Assembly: GCA_026392845.1 (NCBI GenBank)
Contig: JAPLBJ010000017.1
Span: forward strand, 50,880-114,879
Reading direction: 5' to 3'
From: Actinomycetota bacterium
Lineage (GTDB): Bacteria; Actinomycetota; Actinomycetes; Nanopelagicales; Nanopelagicaceae
DNA: 64,000 nucleotides
In this document: piece after piece, positions 50,075 through 60,179 of the stretch
Layout of the letters: every line of letters starts with the position of its first letter
How positions within the stretch are numbered: position 1 is the stretch's first letter
The notes under the pieces: model-generated
The model's input: only the letters and a program-made list of their open reading frames with translations
The model's database searches: none
Told to the model about the DNA's origin: nothing
Program-made: the position numbers and the translations under genes

Positions 50075-52669
50075 ATGAGCACAGTTGGAAACATTCGAAT
50101 CGGTCGCAGCGCAGACACTTTAGTCGTTGCTCAATCGCGCCCCGTAATCTCGTGGCAAATTCTTGGAGGAGGAAATGACCTTCGCCAAGATGCATATGAG
50201 ATTGAAGTGGCAAGTGATGCGGCGTTTTCAAAGAACGTTGTTACAAGTGGCCACGTTAAATCTTCATCTGTTACCCAAGCCCAATGGCCAGATACTGCGC
50301 TCAAAAGCCGCGAAATTCGCTATGTTCGCGTAAAGGCACAGATCAATGGAACATGGAGTGCATGGAGTGCGGTAGCAACGGCTGAAGCACCACTTTTTGC
50401 AAACAAAGAATGGACTAGCAAGCCAATTGCATTGCCTAATGATCCTGGGAAAAAAGGCAAAGCCCCTTCTGCGATATTCCGTAAAGAATTTGATTTAGCA
50501 TCAACTGGCGTTCGTACCCGTCTTTATGTAACCGCGCAGGGCCTTTTTGATATTCAAATAAATGGCAAGGCTGTTAGTGATGAACTATTAAATCCTGCAT
50601 GGACTTCATATAAGCAACGCATTGCATTTCGCACCTTTGATGTATCTAGCCTTCTAACAAAGGGCAAGAATGTTATTTCTATGGTCATTGCTGACGGTTG
50701 GTACCGTGGTCAATTGACTTGGGAGCAATACAGAAATGTTTTCGGTGAAGTCGCTGCCGCTCAATGCCAACTTGAAATTCATGAATCAAATGGATCAATT
50801 ACAAAAATTGGTACAGATGACTCTTGGAAAGTTAGCACCGGAGAGATCCAAAGCGCAGATATCTATGATGGTGTAACAATTGATTTCAACAAAGAACAAA
50901 AAGGTTGGCGCCAAGCTGGCTTTGATGACTCGAAGTGGGGCAAAGTAGAAGTTTGCCCAGTTATCCGCGCAAAGCTTTTCCCAATGACAAGTCCACCGGT
51001 GCGCGTTACAGAATCAATAAAGGCGATCTCTGAGACAAAGACTTCACGCGGATCTGTTATTTATGATTTTGGACAAAATATGGCTGGCCTTGTGCGTATC
51101 AAAGTAAAAGGTAAAGCTGGCGATAAAGTGACAATTACTCATGCTGAAGTTCTCAAGGAAGGCGAGCTTCACCGCGCGCTCCTTCGTACAGCTAAAGCTG
51201 AAGATAATTACACACTCGCTGATTCAAATGAAATAGAGATTTCACCTCTATTTACATTCCACGGATTTAGATTTGCAGAGATCACAACAAGTGCTCAAAT
51301 CACAAGTGTTATCGCTGATGCGATTCACTCTGATGTTGCGCGTATTGGTCACTTTGAAACTTCTAACCCATTACTCAATAAATTGCACTCAAATACGATG
51401 TGGTCTCAGCGTGGAAACTTCGTTTCTGTGCCAACAGATTGCCCACAGCGCGACGAACGTCTTGGTTGGACTGGAGATGCGCAAGCATTTGCGCCAACAG
51501 CATCAACAATTCACGACTGTGAAAACTTCTTATCCAGTTGGTTAGTAGATCTTGAACTCGATCAACAACCAGATGGCGGAGTTACAAACTTCAGCCCTGA
51601 TATTCCTGTTGAACCAGGCGGAATGCATGCGAACTCTGTTGACTTCTATGGAGGTCGCGCGGGTTGGGGAGATGCAGCAACGATTGTTCCTTGGGCTCTC
51701 TATGAAGCGTATGGAGATGTTCAAACACTTCGCGATCAATATAACTCAATGGTTCGCTGGGTTGATTACTTAGAGAGCAAGTGTGCTGCAGATGGACTTA
51801 TCCCTGAAGGCGAATTTGAATTTGGTGATTGGCTAGATCCAGATGCACCAGCAGATAAGCCTTGGGCTGCCAAGTGCAACAGCACATATATTTCAAATTC
51901 TTTCTATTCATTTAGTTCACTTCTGCTTTCAAAGGCAGCAGATGTGCTTGGAAAATCTGATGATGCAAAGCATTACAAGGCTATTGCGGATCAAGTTGCT
52001 AAGTCAGCATGGGCAAAATGGAGCAAAGAAGTCTCTGAAACTGCGACAGGTTGCGCAATTGCTATTGAACTTGAAATTGCACCAGTTGCAGAGCGCACTG
52101 CCGTAGCAAGTAAGTTGGCAGCACTAGTTGATAAGGTCAATGGCAAGATTTCAACAGGATTCCTTGGAACTCCACTTGTTATGCCAGCACTTTCTAAGTA
52201 TGGACATCTAGATTCTGCATACAAGCTACTTCTCAATGAAGAAGTTCCAGGATGGTTGTATCAAATCAATAACGGTGCAACATCAATGTGGGAGCGCTGG
52301 GATGCAATCTTGCCTGACGGTTCATTCCAATCTGGCGATCTTGAAAATGCTGGTAACAGCATGATCTCGTTCAACCACTACGCATATGGCGCTGTTACAA
52401 CATGGATGTATCGAAACGTTGCTGGTATTTCACCAATGATTGAAAAGCCAGGATACGAAGAGATTCTCTTTGCGCCAACACCTCATGCATCACTTACATG
52501 GGCAAAAGCAAGCGTAGAAACACGCTATGGCACCGCTGCAATCGATTGGAAGAAGGATGGAAATTCCTATTCAGGAACCATCACAATTCCAGCAGGTTCA
52601 ATTGGCTGGTTTGAAACAAAAGGAAAGCGCACCCGATTTGGTTCAGGTACGCATTCCATTTCTTTCTAA
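50075..52669 (+). CDS. Alpha-L-rhamnosidase GH78
   Basis: YVTAQGLFDIQINGKAVSDELLNPAWTSYKQR, VPTDCPQRDERLGWTGDAQAFAPTA, GWLYQINNGATSMWERWDAI. Confidence 0.95.
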   Translation: MSTVGNIRIGRSADTLVVAQSRPVISWQILGGGNDLRQDAYEIEVASDAAFSKNVVTSGHVKSSSVTQAQWPDTALKSREIRYVRVKAQINGTWSAWSAVATAEAPLFANKEWTSKPIALPNDPGKKGKAPSAIFRKEFDLASTGVRTRLYVTAQGLFDIQINGKAVSDELLNPAWTSYKQRIAFRTFDVSSLLTKGKNVISMVIADGWYRGQLTWEQYRNVFGEVAAAQCQLEIHESNGSITKIGTDDSWKVSTGEIQSADIYDGVTIDFNKEQKGWRQAGFDDSKWGKVEVCPVIRAKLFPMTSPPVRVTESIKAISETKTSRGSVIYDFGQNMAGLVRIKVKGKAGDKVTITHAEVLKEGELHRALLRTAKAEDNYTLADSNEIEISPLFTFHGFRFAEITTSAQITSVIADAIHSDVARIGHFETSNPLLNKLHSNTMWSQRGNFVSVPTDCPQRDERLGWTGDAQAFAPTASTIHDCENFLSSWLVDLELDQQPDGGVTNFSPDIPVEPGGMHANSVDFYGGRAGWGDAATIVPWALYEAYGDVQTLRDQYNSMVRWVDYLESKCAADGLIPEGEFEFGDWLDPDAPADKPWAAKCNSTYISNSFYSFSSLLLSKAADVLGKSDDAKHYKAIADQVAKSAWAKWSKEVSETATGCAIAIELEIAPVAERTAVASKLAALVDKVNGKISTGFLGTPLVMPALSKYGHLDSAYKLLLNEEVPGWLYQINNGATSMWERWDAILPDGSFQSGDLENAGNSMISFNHYAYGAVTTWMYRNVAGISPMIEKPGYEEILFAPTPHASLTWAKASVETRYGTAAIDWKKDGNSYSGTITIPAGSIGWFETKGKRTRFGSGTHSISF

Positions 52670-55036
52670 TTAGCAAGTAAAGGTATTTGTTCCAACCTTA
52701 ATTACATGCTCGCTGCCATCAGGCAATATCGCTTTGCCTGATGTTCCTTGCGGCGCAGTTACATTCAATGTAAATGCCTTGCCGGCTAACTTCCATTCAA
52801 CTGAAATCTCACCATATTTTGTAATGTGGCGCGTATTTACATGTGTGATATCAGTATGCATTTTAGGCTGCACAACAAACTCTTGATAGGCAGGTTTTGT
52901 TGCAACAAGGCCTGCAATGTATCGATGCAAGAAGGAAATAACTGCGCCTTTGCTGTAGTGATTCAAAGATGCAAAAGCTTTACCATCTTTATCAATACCT
53001 TCCCATAATTCCCAGACAGTCGTTGCTCCACGGTTGCGCATCGCAAGCCATGATGGTGGCGTATCTTGGAAAAGTAATTCAAATGCCAGATCAAGGTGAC
53101 CATTATCTGCAAGGACTGGCAAAAGGTATGGAGTCGTAAGAAAACCAGTACCTAAATGTGTTCCAGCGGCTCGTACTAGTTCCACGAGCCGATTCACAAA
53201 CTTGGCATGAAGTTCATCTGGCGCCAAACCAAAATCTAGCGCTCGAACATAATGTGCTTGAGTATCAGGATTGAGTAATCCATCAGATGTAATAAACTCT
53301 TTCTGCCATGCATTCTTTGTATTCTCGGCAACTTTTCGGTAGTGCTCTAATACAGATTCTGGTTTACCAAGAATTTTTCCAGCAATAACCATCTGCTTGG
53401 CAGAGCGATGTAAGTACGGTGTTGCAACATCTGAACGATCTGCAGTCAGTAGAACACCAAAATCTGTTGTATCAACACCTGGTTCTAACCATTCACCCCA
53501 GTGGTAAGGGGTGTCCCATAAAAATTCTTCGTGAGGCGCTGCTACGGGACGCAATTTTTCACGCTCTGGGTGACGTTGAGTTTTCGAGCGATGTAGGCCG
53601 AAATTTATCCACTTTTCAGCTGCATCGAAGCACTCTTCCAGAGCCCGGGTATCTCCATATTCTTCATACATTGCAAGTGGAACAGCGATAATCGCATCGC
53701 CCCAACCGGCAGATGCATTGATATGCGCCATTGGTCCCTTGAAAGATCCCGTGAAATCAGGTGGTGCAATATTTGGAACGGCGCCATCTTCGCGCTGACC
53801 AACTACAACATCGGCCAACCATTTACGTGAGAAATCATTGACATCAAAAAGATATGCAGCAGTTGGTGCAAAAATCTGCCAATCCCCCGTCCAACCAGCA
53901 CGTTCACGTGTTGGGCAATCTGTTGGAACATCACACATATTGTCGCGAAGTGACCACACGGTTGCTTCATGCAACCAATTCAGGCGTGCATCATTGGATT
54001 CAAACCAGCCAGTTTTCTTTAAATCACTGTGAACAACTATTCCAACAATATCCTTTGTAGTGAGATCTTTTGGATGGCCAACGATGCTAATAAATTGAAA
54101 GCCATGGGTTGTAAATTGTGGTTCGAATATATCTTCAGGTGTTCCAGCCGAAATAACACGATCTATTTGACCAGCCTCTTGTCGACCAAATCCAGGTAAT
54201 TCTAGAATCAAGTGCTCGAGTGTTACATCACCAGTTGAATCTAGAACCTCGCCATGGATTAATGTAATTTCTGTTCCTGCTGGACCAAGATCTAGTAAAC
54301 GCATCCAACCATTTATATTTTGACCAAGATCAACAACTTGTACATCTTTAGAAATTCTCTTTACCGAGACAGGAACTATCTCTTCAGTACGACGAACAGG
54401 TGGAGCAAATTGAGAAACAAGGACGGCATCGACAGAGATTTCTTCTGGATGCACCCACGTCGAATCATCAAAACCTGCTTTGTAAGTTGCAGCATTGATC
54501 AACCGACGATCTTCATTCTGTCCAAGAATTAGGTCTCCAGATGTTATATGCGACCTACCCACGCGCCAATTCTTATTCGTTCCAATAATCTCAGTACTTC
54601 CATCATCGTAAGTAATCTCTAATTGGGCTAAAGCAGCAACATGAGTTCCAAAGTTATTTGGCTGCTTAAAAGCTCCCATTACTGAGCGAAACCAACCATC
54701 TCCAAGGAGAATTACGATTGCATTCTTGTCTACAAGGTTTGTAATAGCGAATGTTTGTACCGCAATTTGAACACCGTAATCCGTCGAACCAGGTGTGAGC
54801 TCTTCATCGCCAATCTTTACGCCATTGATAAAGAGTTGATATTGACCTTGTGCGGTAGCACGAATTCGCGCACTTTTTACTTTCTTGCCACATGAAAATT
54901 CAAATCGGATTTGATAGACGGGTCTTTCTCCCGGTTGTGGGACTTCACTTTCGGCAACTTTTATCCAGCGAGCAGATAATTCGTTTGGTGTGAAAGCTAA
55001 TGAATATGGCGAATGTGCATGCAATGTTTGGCTCAT
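52670..55036 (-). CDS. Alpha-L-rhamnosidase GH78
   Basis: DVPTDCPTRERAGWTGDWQIFAPTAAYLFD, PSWLAMRNRGATTVWELWEGI. Confidence 0.94.
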   Translation of the reverse strand: MSQTLHAHSPYSLAFTPNELSARWIKVAESEVPQPGERPVYQIRFEFSCGKKVKSARIRATAQGQYQLFINGVKIGDEELTPGSTDYGVQIAVQTFAITNLVDKNAIVILLGDGWFRSVMGAFKQPNNFGTHVAALAQLEITYDDGSTEIIGTNKNWRVGRSHITSGDLILGQNEDRRLINAATYKAGFDDSTWVHPEEISVDAVLVSQFAPPVRRTEEIVPVSVKRISKDVQVVDLGQNINGWMRLLDLGPAGTEITLIHGEVLDSTGDVTLEHLILELPGFGRQEAGQIDRVISAGTPEDIFEPQFTTHGFQFISIVGHPKDLTTKDIVGIVVHSDLKKTGWFESNDARLNWLHEATVWSLRDNMCDVPTDCPTRERAGWTGDWQIFAPTAAYLFDVNDFSRKWLADVVVGQREDGAVPNIAPPDFTGSFKGPMAHINASAGWGDAIIAVPLAMYEEYGDTRALEECFDAAEKWINFGLHRSKTQRHPEREKLRPVAAPHEEFLWDTPYHWGEWLEPGVDTTDFGVLLTADRSDVATPYLHRSAKQMVIAGKILGKPESVLEHYRKVAENTKNAWQKEFITSDGLLNPDTQAHYVRALDFGLAPDELHAKFVNRLVELVRAAGTHLGTGFLTTPYLLPVLADNGHLDLAFELLFQDTPPSWLAMRNRGATTVWELWEGIDKDGKAFASLNHYSKGAVISFLHRYIAGLVATKPAYQEFVVQPKMHTDITHVNTRHITKYGEISVEWKLAGKAFTLNVTAPQGTSGKAILPDGSEHVIKVGTNTFTC

Positions 55037-55058
55037 ACCTAAGAATAATTCCTTAGGT
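55037..55058. repeat. Palindrome ACCTAAGAATAATTCCTTAGGT between rhaB stop and GH78 start
   Basis: ACCTAAG / CTTAGGT 7-bp arms with AATAATTC centre, adjacent to the GH78 ATG. Confidence 0.85.
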
Positions 55059-55066
55059 AAATAAGG

Positions 55067-56470
55067 TCAATGCTTTTGTGGGATAAATAGCTTGGGAGCC
55101 AAACTCTTTCTTATTGCATTACGCGCCTCGGATAAGTTAGAAAATTCCCCTGATGCGATTGCTTGCATAGCAACATTACCAATCAATGTTGATTCAGTTG
55201 GGCCCGCGGAAATAACACATCCTGTTGCATCAGCTGCCATCTGATTGAGCAAATGAATCTGCGAACCACCACCTAGAATATGTATCTTCGTAATCTTCTT
55301 ACCCGTAACTTCTTCAATCTCTTCAAGAGTGCTTTTATAGGCAAGTGCCAAACTAATGAAAATACAACGGATGTAATCACCATGACTTTGTGGCTCTGGT
55401 TGATTACTTTCACGGCAGAATCGTGCAACCTTGTGTGGCATATCCCCTGGTGTTGCAAAGAGAAGATTGTTTGGATCAATAACCGATTTGAATGTTGAAT
55501 TCTCTGCTAGCGCAATGAGTTCAGTGAGTTCTGGGGTGAATCCTTCTTCGCGCCATGTTCGGCGGCATTCTTCGAAGATCCAAAGGCCAGTAATGTTTTT
55601 GAGAACACGAACTGTGTTTTCTACGCCAAGTTCATTCGTTAGATTTATTGCAAAGGCATCACTACCGCGAAATGGAATACTTGATTCAATACCAAGTAGC
55701 GACCATGTACCACTCGATAAATAAGCCTCAATTTCAGCATTTTCTATAGGTGCGCCAGCTACCGCTGAAGCAGTGTCATGTGAGCCAGTAGCAACAACCT
55801 TGATTCCATCGAGTGGTCCATGACCACGAATTACACCTAAATCACTTCCTGGTTCATGAAGCGCAGGAAAAAGACTTGCGCGCAATCCCAGTAATTCTAT
55901 GAGTTCGTAATCCCATGTGCGCGATTTTGTATCTAATAGCTGGGTTGTTGAGGCATTAGTTATTTCGGTAGATGCCACACCAGTGAGTGCATGGTTCATA
56001 AAATCTGGTACTAATAAAAATTGAGCAGCGCCAACATAGTTCGGATCTTCTTTTGCAGCCATCAATTGATAAATAGAATTCAGCGATAAGAATTGAATTC
56101 CAGTGGTCTGATAAATACGCTCTTTGCCATATTTCGCAAGTGTTGCCTCAAAAGCAACTTGATTTCGTGGATCACGGTATGAACGTATAGGTAATAGTTC
56201 TTTGCCAGAAGAATCTAGAAATCCATAGTCGACCGCCCAGGAATCAATTGCAAGGGAGGTAACAGGACCTAATGCCGCTGCTTTTTCAATACCTACGATT
56301 GACTCTTTGAGAATAAATTCCCAATCCCATCGCATAGCACCATCTTCATTAGTGATAACTTCATGAGGAAATCGATGCACAACATTGATATCGAAAGTAC
56401 CTGAATTAGTATCAACAAGTGCAACGCGTCCTGATGTTGCACCGAGATCTACTGCAATATAGCGGCCCAT
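55067..56470 (-). CDS. rhaB: Rhamnulokinase
   Basis: FGGY kinase; YIAVDLGATSGRVALVDT, GTWSLLGIESS, ILGGGSQIHLLNQMAADATG. Confidence 0.93.
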   Translation of the reverse strand: MGRYIAVDLGATSGRVALVDTNSGTFDINVVHRFPHEVITNEDGAMRWDWEFILKESIVGIEKAAALGPVTSLAIDSWAVDYGFLDSSGKELLPIRSYRDPRNQVAFEATLAKYGKERIYQTTGIQFLSLNSIYQLMAAKEDPNYVGAAQFLLVPDFMNHALTGVASTEITNASTTQLLDTKSRTWDYELIELLGLRASLFPALHEPGSDLGVIRGHGPLDGIKVVATGSHDTASAVAGAPIENAEIEAYLSSGTWSLLGIESSIPFRGSDAFAINLTNELGVENTVRVLKNITGLWIFEECRRTWREEGFTPELTELIALAENSTFKSVIDPNNLLFATPGDMPHKVARFCRESNQPEPQSHGDYIRCIFISLALAYKSTLEEIEEVTGKKITKIHILGGGSQIHLLNQMAADATGCVISAGPTESTLIGNVAMQAIASGEFSNLSEARNAIRKSLAPKLFIPQKH

Positions 56471-56472
56471 GG

Positions 56473-58512
56473 TTAGCGCAAGAAAGCTGCTGCAACTCCA
56501 CCATCGACTGGAATATGAAGTCCCGTAGTAAGTGGTAATTCATTTGCACACAAAACAAATACTGCAGCAGCAATATGATCTGGAAGAACTTCCTTCTTCA
56601 AGATTGTGCGCTGTGCGTAATATTCGCCAAGTTTTTCTTCTTCTACTCCATAGACAGCAGCGCGTTGTGCACCCCATCCACTTGCAAAGATTCCAGAACC
56701 CTTTACTACTCCATCAGGATTTACGCCATTGACGCGTATTCCATATCCACCAAGTTCTGCAGCAAGTAAGCGAACTTGATGTGCTTGATCAGCCTTTGTT
56801 GCACCGTAAGCAACATTGTTTGGACCAGCAAATACGCTGTTTTTAGAGGAGATATAGACGATATCGCCTCCCATTTTCTGGGCGATCATTGCTTTAGCTG
56901 CTTCGCGTGATACAAGGAAAGAACCACGTGCCATTACATTATGTTGAACATCCCAATCAGTAACTGAAGTCTCAACGAGTGGCTTACTTATAGAGAGTCC
57001 AGCGTTGTTTACAACTAAATCAACTCCACCAAAAGCAAGTGCACATGCATCGATAGATGCTGCAACTGCGGCTTCATCAGTGACATCTACCGATACTGCG
57101 AATGCCTTATCTGCTCCACCAAGTTCTGCAGCAACTTTTTTTGCTGCTTCGAAGTCGCGGTCTGCGATAACCACACATGCACCTTCAGATGCGAGGCGCT
57201 CTGCAGTTGCTTTACCAATTCCTGAACCAGCACCGGTTACAAGTGCAATACGGCCGGCGAGTGCTTTTGGTTTTGGCATGCGACGAAGCTTTGCCTCTTC
57301 GAGTTCCCAATACTCAATATTGAACTTTTCAGATTCTGCAATTGGCTTATAACTTGAGACAGATTCTGCTCCGCGCATCACATTGATAGCATTGATGTAG
57401 AACTCGCCAGCAACACGTGCTGTTTGCTTATCTTTTCCGAAGCTAAACATTCCAACGCCTGGCACCAAGATAATAAGTGGATCCGCACCGCGCATCGCAG
57501 GTGATTCCTTAGTTGCATAGCGGTTGTAATAGTCGGCGTATCCCTTGCGATATTCCTCATGCAATTCATGCGCTCGAGCAATTACGGTTTCTAGAGGTGC
57601 ATCGGCGGGTGTATCTAGAATCATCGGAGACACTTTCGTGCGCAAGAAGTGATCCGGGCATGATGTACCGAGCGCGCCAAGGCGCGTTAGCTCTTTGCGT
57701 GAAATGAAATCAAGTACGACATCTGCATCGCTAAAGTTTCCAATCATGCGAGCATCGCGTGATGCGATTCCTCGAAGTGATGGAGCAAGTGCGGCTGCGC
57801 GAGCACGACGAGCATCTGGTGCAAGTGGCGCCCATTGCTTTACAACATCACCGAATGGATCTTTGCGACCATTATCGGCTAAGAACTTTTCGGCCTTATT
57901 TATAGCGTCAATAGAGCGCTTTTCACACTCTTCACTTGTGCTCGCCCACGTTGTTAGACCGTGACCGCCAAGGATTGCACCCTTTGCTGACGGATTCTTC
58001 TTTGCAAGTTCGGCAATATCTAGTCCTAATTGAAAGCCAGGGCGGCGCCAATCAATCCACAATATTTCATCCCCAAAACATTTCTTTGTCAGCGCACGAC
58101 CATCGGCGGCAGTCGCAAGAGCAATAATTGAATCTGGATGCAAGTGATCAACATGTGCAACATCGACTAGGCCGTGCATCGCTGTATCGATACTTGGCGC
58201 AGCGCCACTTTTTCCAAATGTGCAGTAGTCAAAGAGCGCAACCATTTCATCTTCATGTTCTAGTCCGCGATAAACATTAGCGAGTGCTTTCAATCGATCA
58301 AGATAGAGAGCAGCAAGTCCGCCCTCCTTCAGAGTTCCAAGATCTCCGCCAGAACCTTTAACATACATAACTTCTACATCAAGACCAGTTGATGGATCTT
58401 TTGTAGCACCTTTCGCTGATGTATTACCACCGGCATAGTTTGTATATTTTGGATTACTTCCCAGGCGATTACTACGACCTAATAACTCTTCAATTGTTTT
58501 ATGACTCGCCAT
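56473..58512 (-). CDS. Bifunctional rhamnulose-1-phosphate aldolase / lactaldehyde (short-chain) dehydrogenase
   Basis: N-terminal class II aldolase (YAGGNTSAKG, VDHLHPDSIIAL) fused to SDR (GRIALVTGAGSGIGKATAERLA). Confidence 0.92.
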   Translation of the reverse strand: MASHKTIEELLGRSNRLGSNPKYTNYAGGNTSAKGATKDPSTGLDVEVMYVKGSGGDLGTLKEGGLAALYLDRLKALANVYRGLEHEDEMVALFDYCTFGKSGAAPSIDTAMHGLVDVAHVDHLHPDSIIALATAADGRALTKKCFGDEILWIDWRRPGFQLGLDIAELAKKNPSAKGAILGGHGLTTWASTSEECEKRSIDAINKAEKFLADNGRKDPFGDVVKQWAPLAPDARRARAAALAPSLRGIASRDARMIGNFSDADVVLDFISRKELTRLGALGTSCPDHFLRTKVSPMILDTPADAPLETVIARAHELHEEYRKGYADYYNRYATKESPAMRGADPLIILVPGVGMFSFGKDKQTARVAGEFYINAINVMRGAESVSSYKPIAESEKFNIEYWELEEAKLRRMPKPKALAGRIALVTGAGSGIGKATAERLASEGACVVIADRDFEAAKKVAAELGGADKAFAVSVDVTDEAAVAASIDACALAFGGVDLVVNNAGLSISKPLVETSVTDWDVQHNVMARGSFLVSREAAKAMIAQKMGGDIVYISSKNSVFAGPNNVAYGATKADQAHQVRLLAAELGGYGIRVNGVNPDGVVKGSGIFASGWGAQRAAVYGVEEEKLGEYYAQRTILKKEVLPDHIAAAVFVLCANELPLTTGLHIPVDGGVAAAFLR

Positions 58513-58518
58513 TAAAAA

Positions 58519-59685
58519 TTACGCTCCCCAGCCCGCTTGGTTGCCACCGACACGTTCGGTTGCAATTTTCTTTGCATATCCACTTGCTGCATATGCCTTC
58601 ATTGGTTCTGGATCTACTCCATTATCAGCACGGAATTCGCGAAGCAATGGACGAACATCAGTGTTGTACGCATCCATTAATACTTCATGGGCTGCTAATA
58701 CATCACCAGCAACCTGTGCTGCCTTGAGCGCACTCTGATCAACAGAGACTGCCTTAGCAACAGCCTCTTGCACGTTCATGATTGAGCGAATTTGACCAGG
58801 AATCTTTGCTTCAATGTTGTGGCATTGATCGAGTACATATGAAACAGGTGTACCGACATCAAAGCCACCACCAACATTTACTTCGTGCATAATGCGAAAG
58901 AGCTGGAATGGGTCTGCAGCACCAACAATAAGGTCATCATCAGCGTAGAAACGTGAGTTAAAGTCAAAGGCACCGAGGCGCTTTGCGCGCAGCAAATTAG
59001 CAACAATGAACTCAATATTTGTACCTGGTGCGTGGTGACCTGTATCGACAACAACCCACGCCTTTGGTCCAAGTGCTAAACAGTGCACAAGAGAAGTTCC
59101 CCAGTCAGGAACATCAGTGTGATAAAAAGCTGGCTCGAAGAATTTATATTCAAGAAGCAAACGCTGATTATCTCCAAGACGTGCATATGCCTTCTCAAGT
59201 GATTCGGCTAAACGATCTTGGCGCTCGCGAATACTGTCTTGTCCTGGATAGTTTGTGCCATCTGCAAACCACAACTTGAGATCGCGTACACCAGTGATAT
59301 CCATGATGTCGATACAATCGATAAGGTGTGCAACTGCCTTTGCGCGAATCTTTGGATCTGGATTACAGACAGAACCTAAAAGGTAATTATCATCTTGGAA
59401 TGTGTTTGAGTTGATTGTTCCAAGTGAAACACCTAGTGACTTTGCATGCTCTGAGAAGTTTTTATAGTCGGCAACTTTGTCCCATGGAATATGGAGTGCA
59501 ACAGTTGGCGCAGCACCGGTGTACTTATGTACTTGTGCGGCATCTGCAACTTTTTCATACGGATCGCGAGGAACTCCTGGTTGACCAAATACTTTGAAGC
59601 GCGTACCTGAATTACCGTACGCCCATGAAGGTGTCTCAATTGCTAATCGCTTGAGAACTGCTTTTACTTCTGCTGCATTTGCCAT
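58519..59685 (-). CDS. rhaI: L-rhamnose isomerase, RhaI type
   Basis: MANAAEVKAVLKRLAIETPSWAYGNSGTRFKVFGQPGVPRDPYEK; start moved inward from track start 59763. Confidence 0.92.
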   Translation of the reverse strand: MANAAEVKAVLKRLAIETPSWAYGNSGTRFKVFGQPGVPRDPYEKVADAAQVHKYTGAAPTVALHIPWDKVADYKNFSEHAKSLGVSLGTINSNTFQDDNYLLGSVCNPDPKIRAKAVAHLIDCIDIMDITGVRDLKLWFADGTNYPGQDSIRERQDRLAESLEKAYARLGDNQRLLLEYKFFEPAFYHTDVPDWGTSLVHCLALGPKAWVVVDTGHHAPGTNIEFIVANLLRAKRLGAFDFNSRFYADDDLIVGAADPFQLFRIMHEVNVGGGFDVGTPVSYVLDQCHNIEAKIPGQIRSIMNVQEAVAKAVSVDQSALKAAQVAGDVLAAHEVLMDAYNTDVRPLLREFRADNGVDPEPMKAYAASGYAKKIATERVGGNQAGWGA

Positions 59686-59701
59686 GATTCTCTCTTTTCC
59701 T

Positions 59702-60025
59702 TTATTTGAGGTAGAAAACGTTTTCGAGTGAGATAAAACCTTCATCGGCGCGCTTGTCGCCAAGTTCTAAAAAGAATGGAGCCATAAATTTCTGCCAGCG
59801 TTCATTTACTTCCTCTGATGCCATGCCAGCAAGGGCTGCCTGTAAATCTGGAGTTTCAAAATATCCAAAGAGGGAGCCATCACTTCGATCTAGAAAGAGT
59901 GAGTAGTTATGCCATCCTGTTTTTTCTAGAGCTGCCAACATATCTGGCCAGACCTTTGTATGGTGCAAGACATATTCATCGAGCATCTCTGTGCGAAGTT
60001 GTAAGCGAAAACCAACGCGCTCCAT
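59702..60025 (-). CDS. rhaM: L-rhamnose mutarotase, copy 2
   Basis: MERVGFRLQLRTEMLDEYVLHHTKVWPDMLAALEKTGWHNYSLF...; start ATG 60025, preceded by AAAGGGAGAAA. Confidence 0.92.
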   Translation of the reverse strand: MERVGFRLQLRTEMLDEYVLHHTKVWPDMLAALEKTGWHNYSLFLDRSDGSLFGYFETPDLQAALAGMASEEVNERWQKFMAPFFLELGDKRADEGFISLENVFYLK

Positions 60026-60043
60026 ACATTTCTCCCTTTCACA

Positions 60044-60100
60044 ATTGAACCGTTTCACGGCTTGAAGCCCAATATTAGTTTCAGTATGAGCGTGAGTCAA
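60044..60100 (-). promoter_or_regulatory. rha operon promoter (TTGACT, 17 bp, TAATAT) with operator CGTGAAACGGTTCAAT
   Basis: Minus strand: -35 60100-60095, -10 60077-60072, operator 60059-60044. Confidence 0.75.
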
Positions 60101-60141
60101 TAAAAATAAGAAGAAACAAGGAGTGCCCCTGCCCTTTAAGA

Positions 60142-60172
60142 ATTGACACGATTCAATTGCAGAGAGCATTAT
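60142..60172 (+). promoter_or_regulatory. LacI regulator 2 promoter (TTGACA, 18 bp, CATTAT) with operator ATTGACACGATTCAAT over the -35
   Basis: Operator 60142-60157 overlaps -35 60143-60148; -10 60167-60172; ATG at 60180. Confidence 0.7.
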
Positions 60173-60179
60173 CGCCCTC

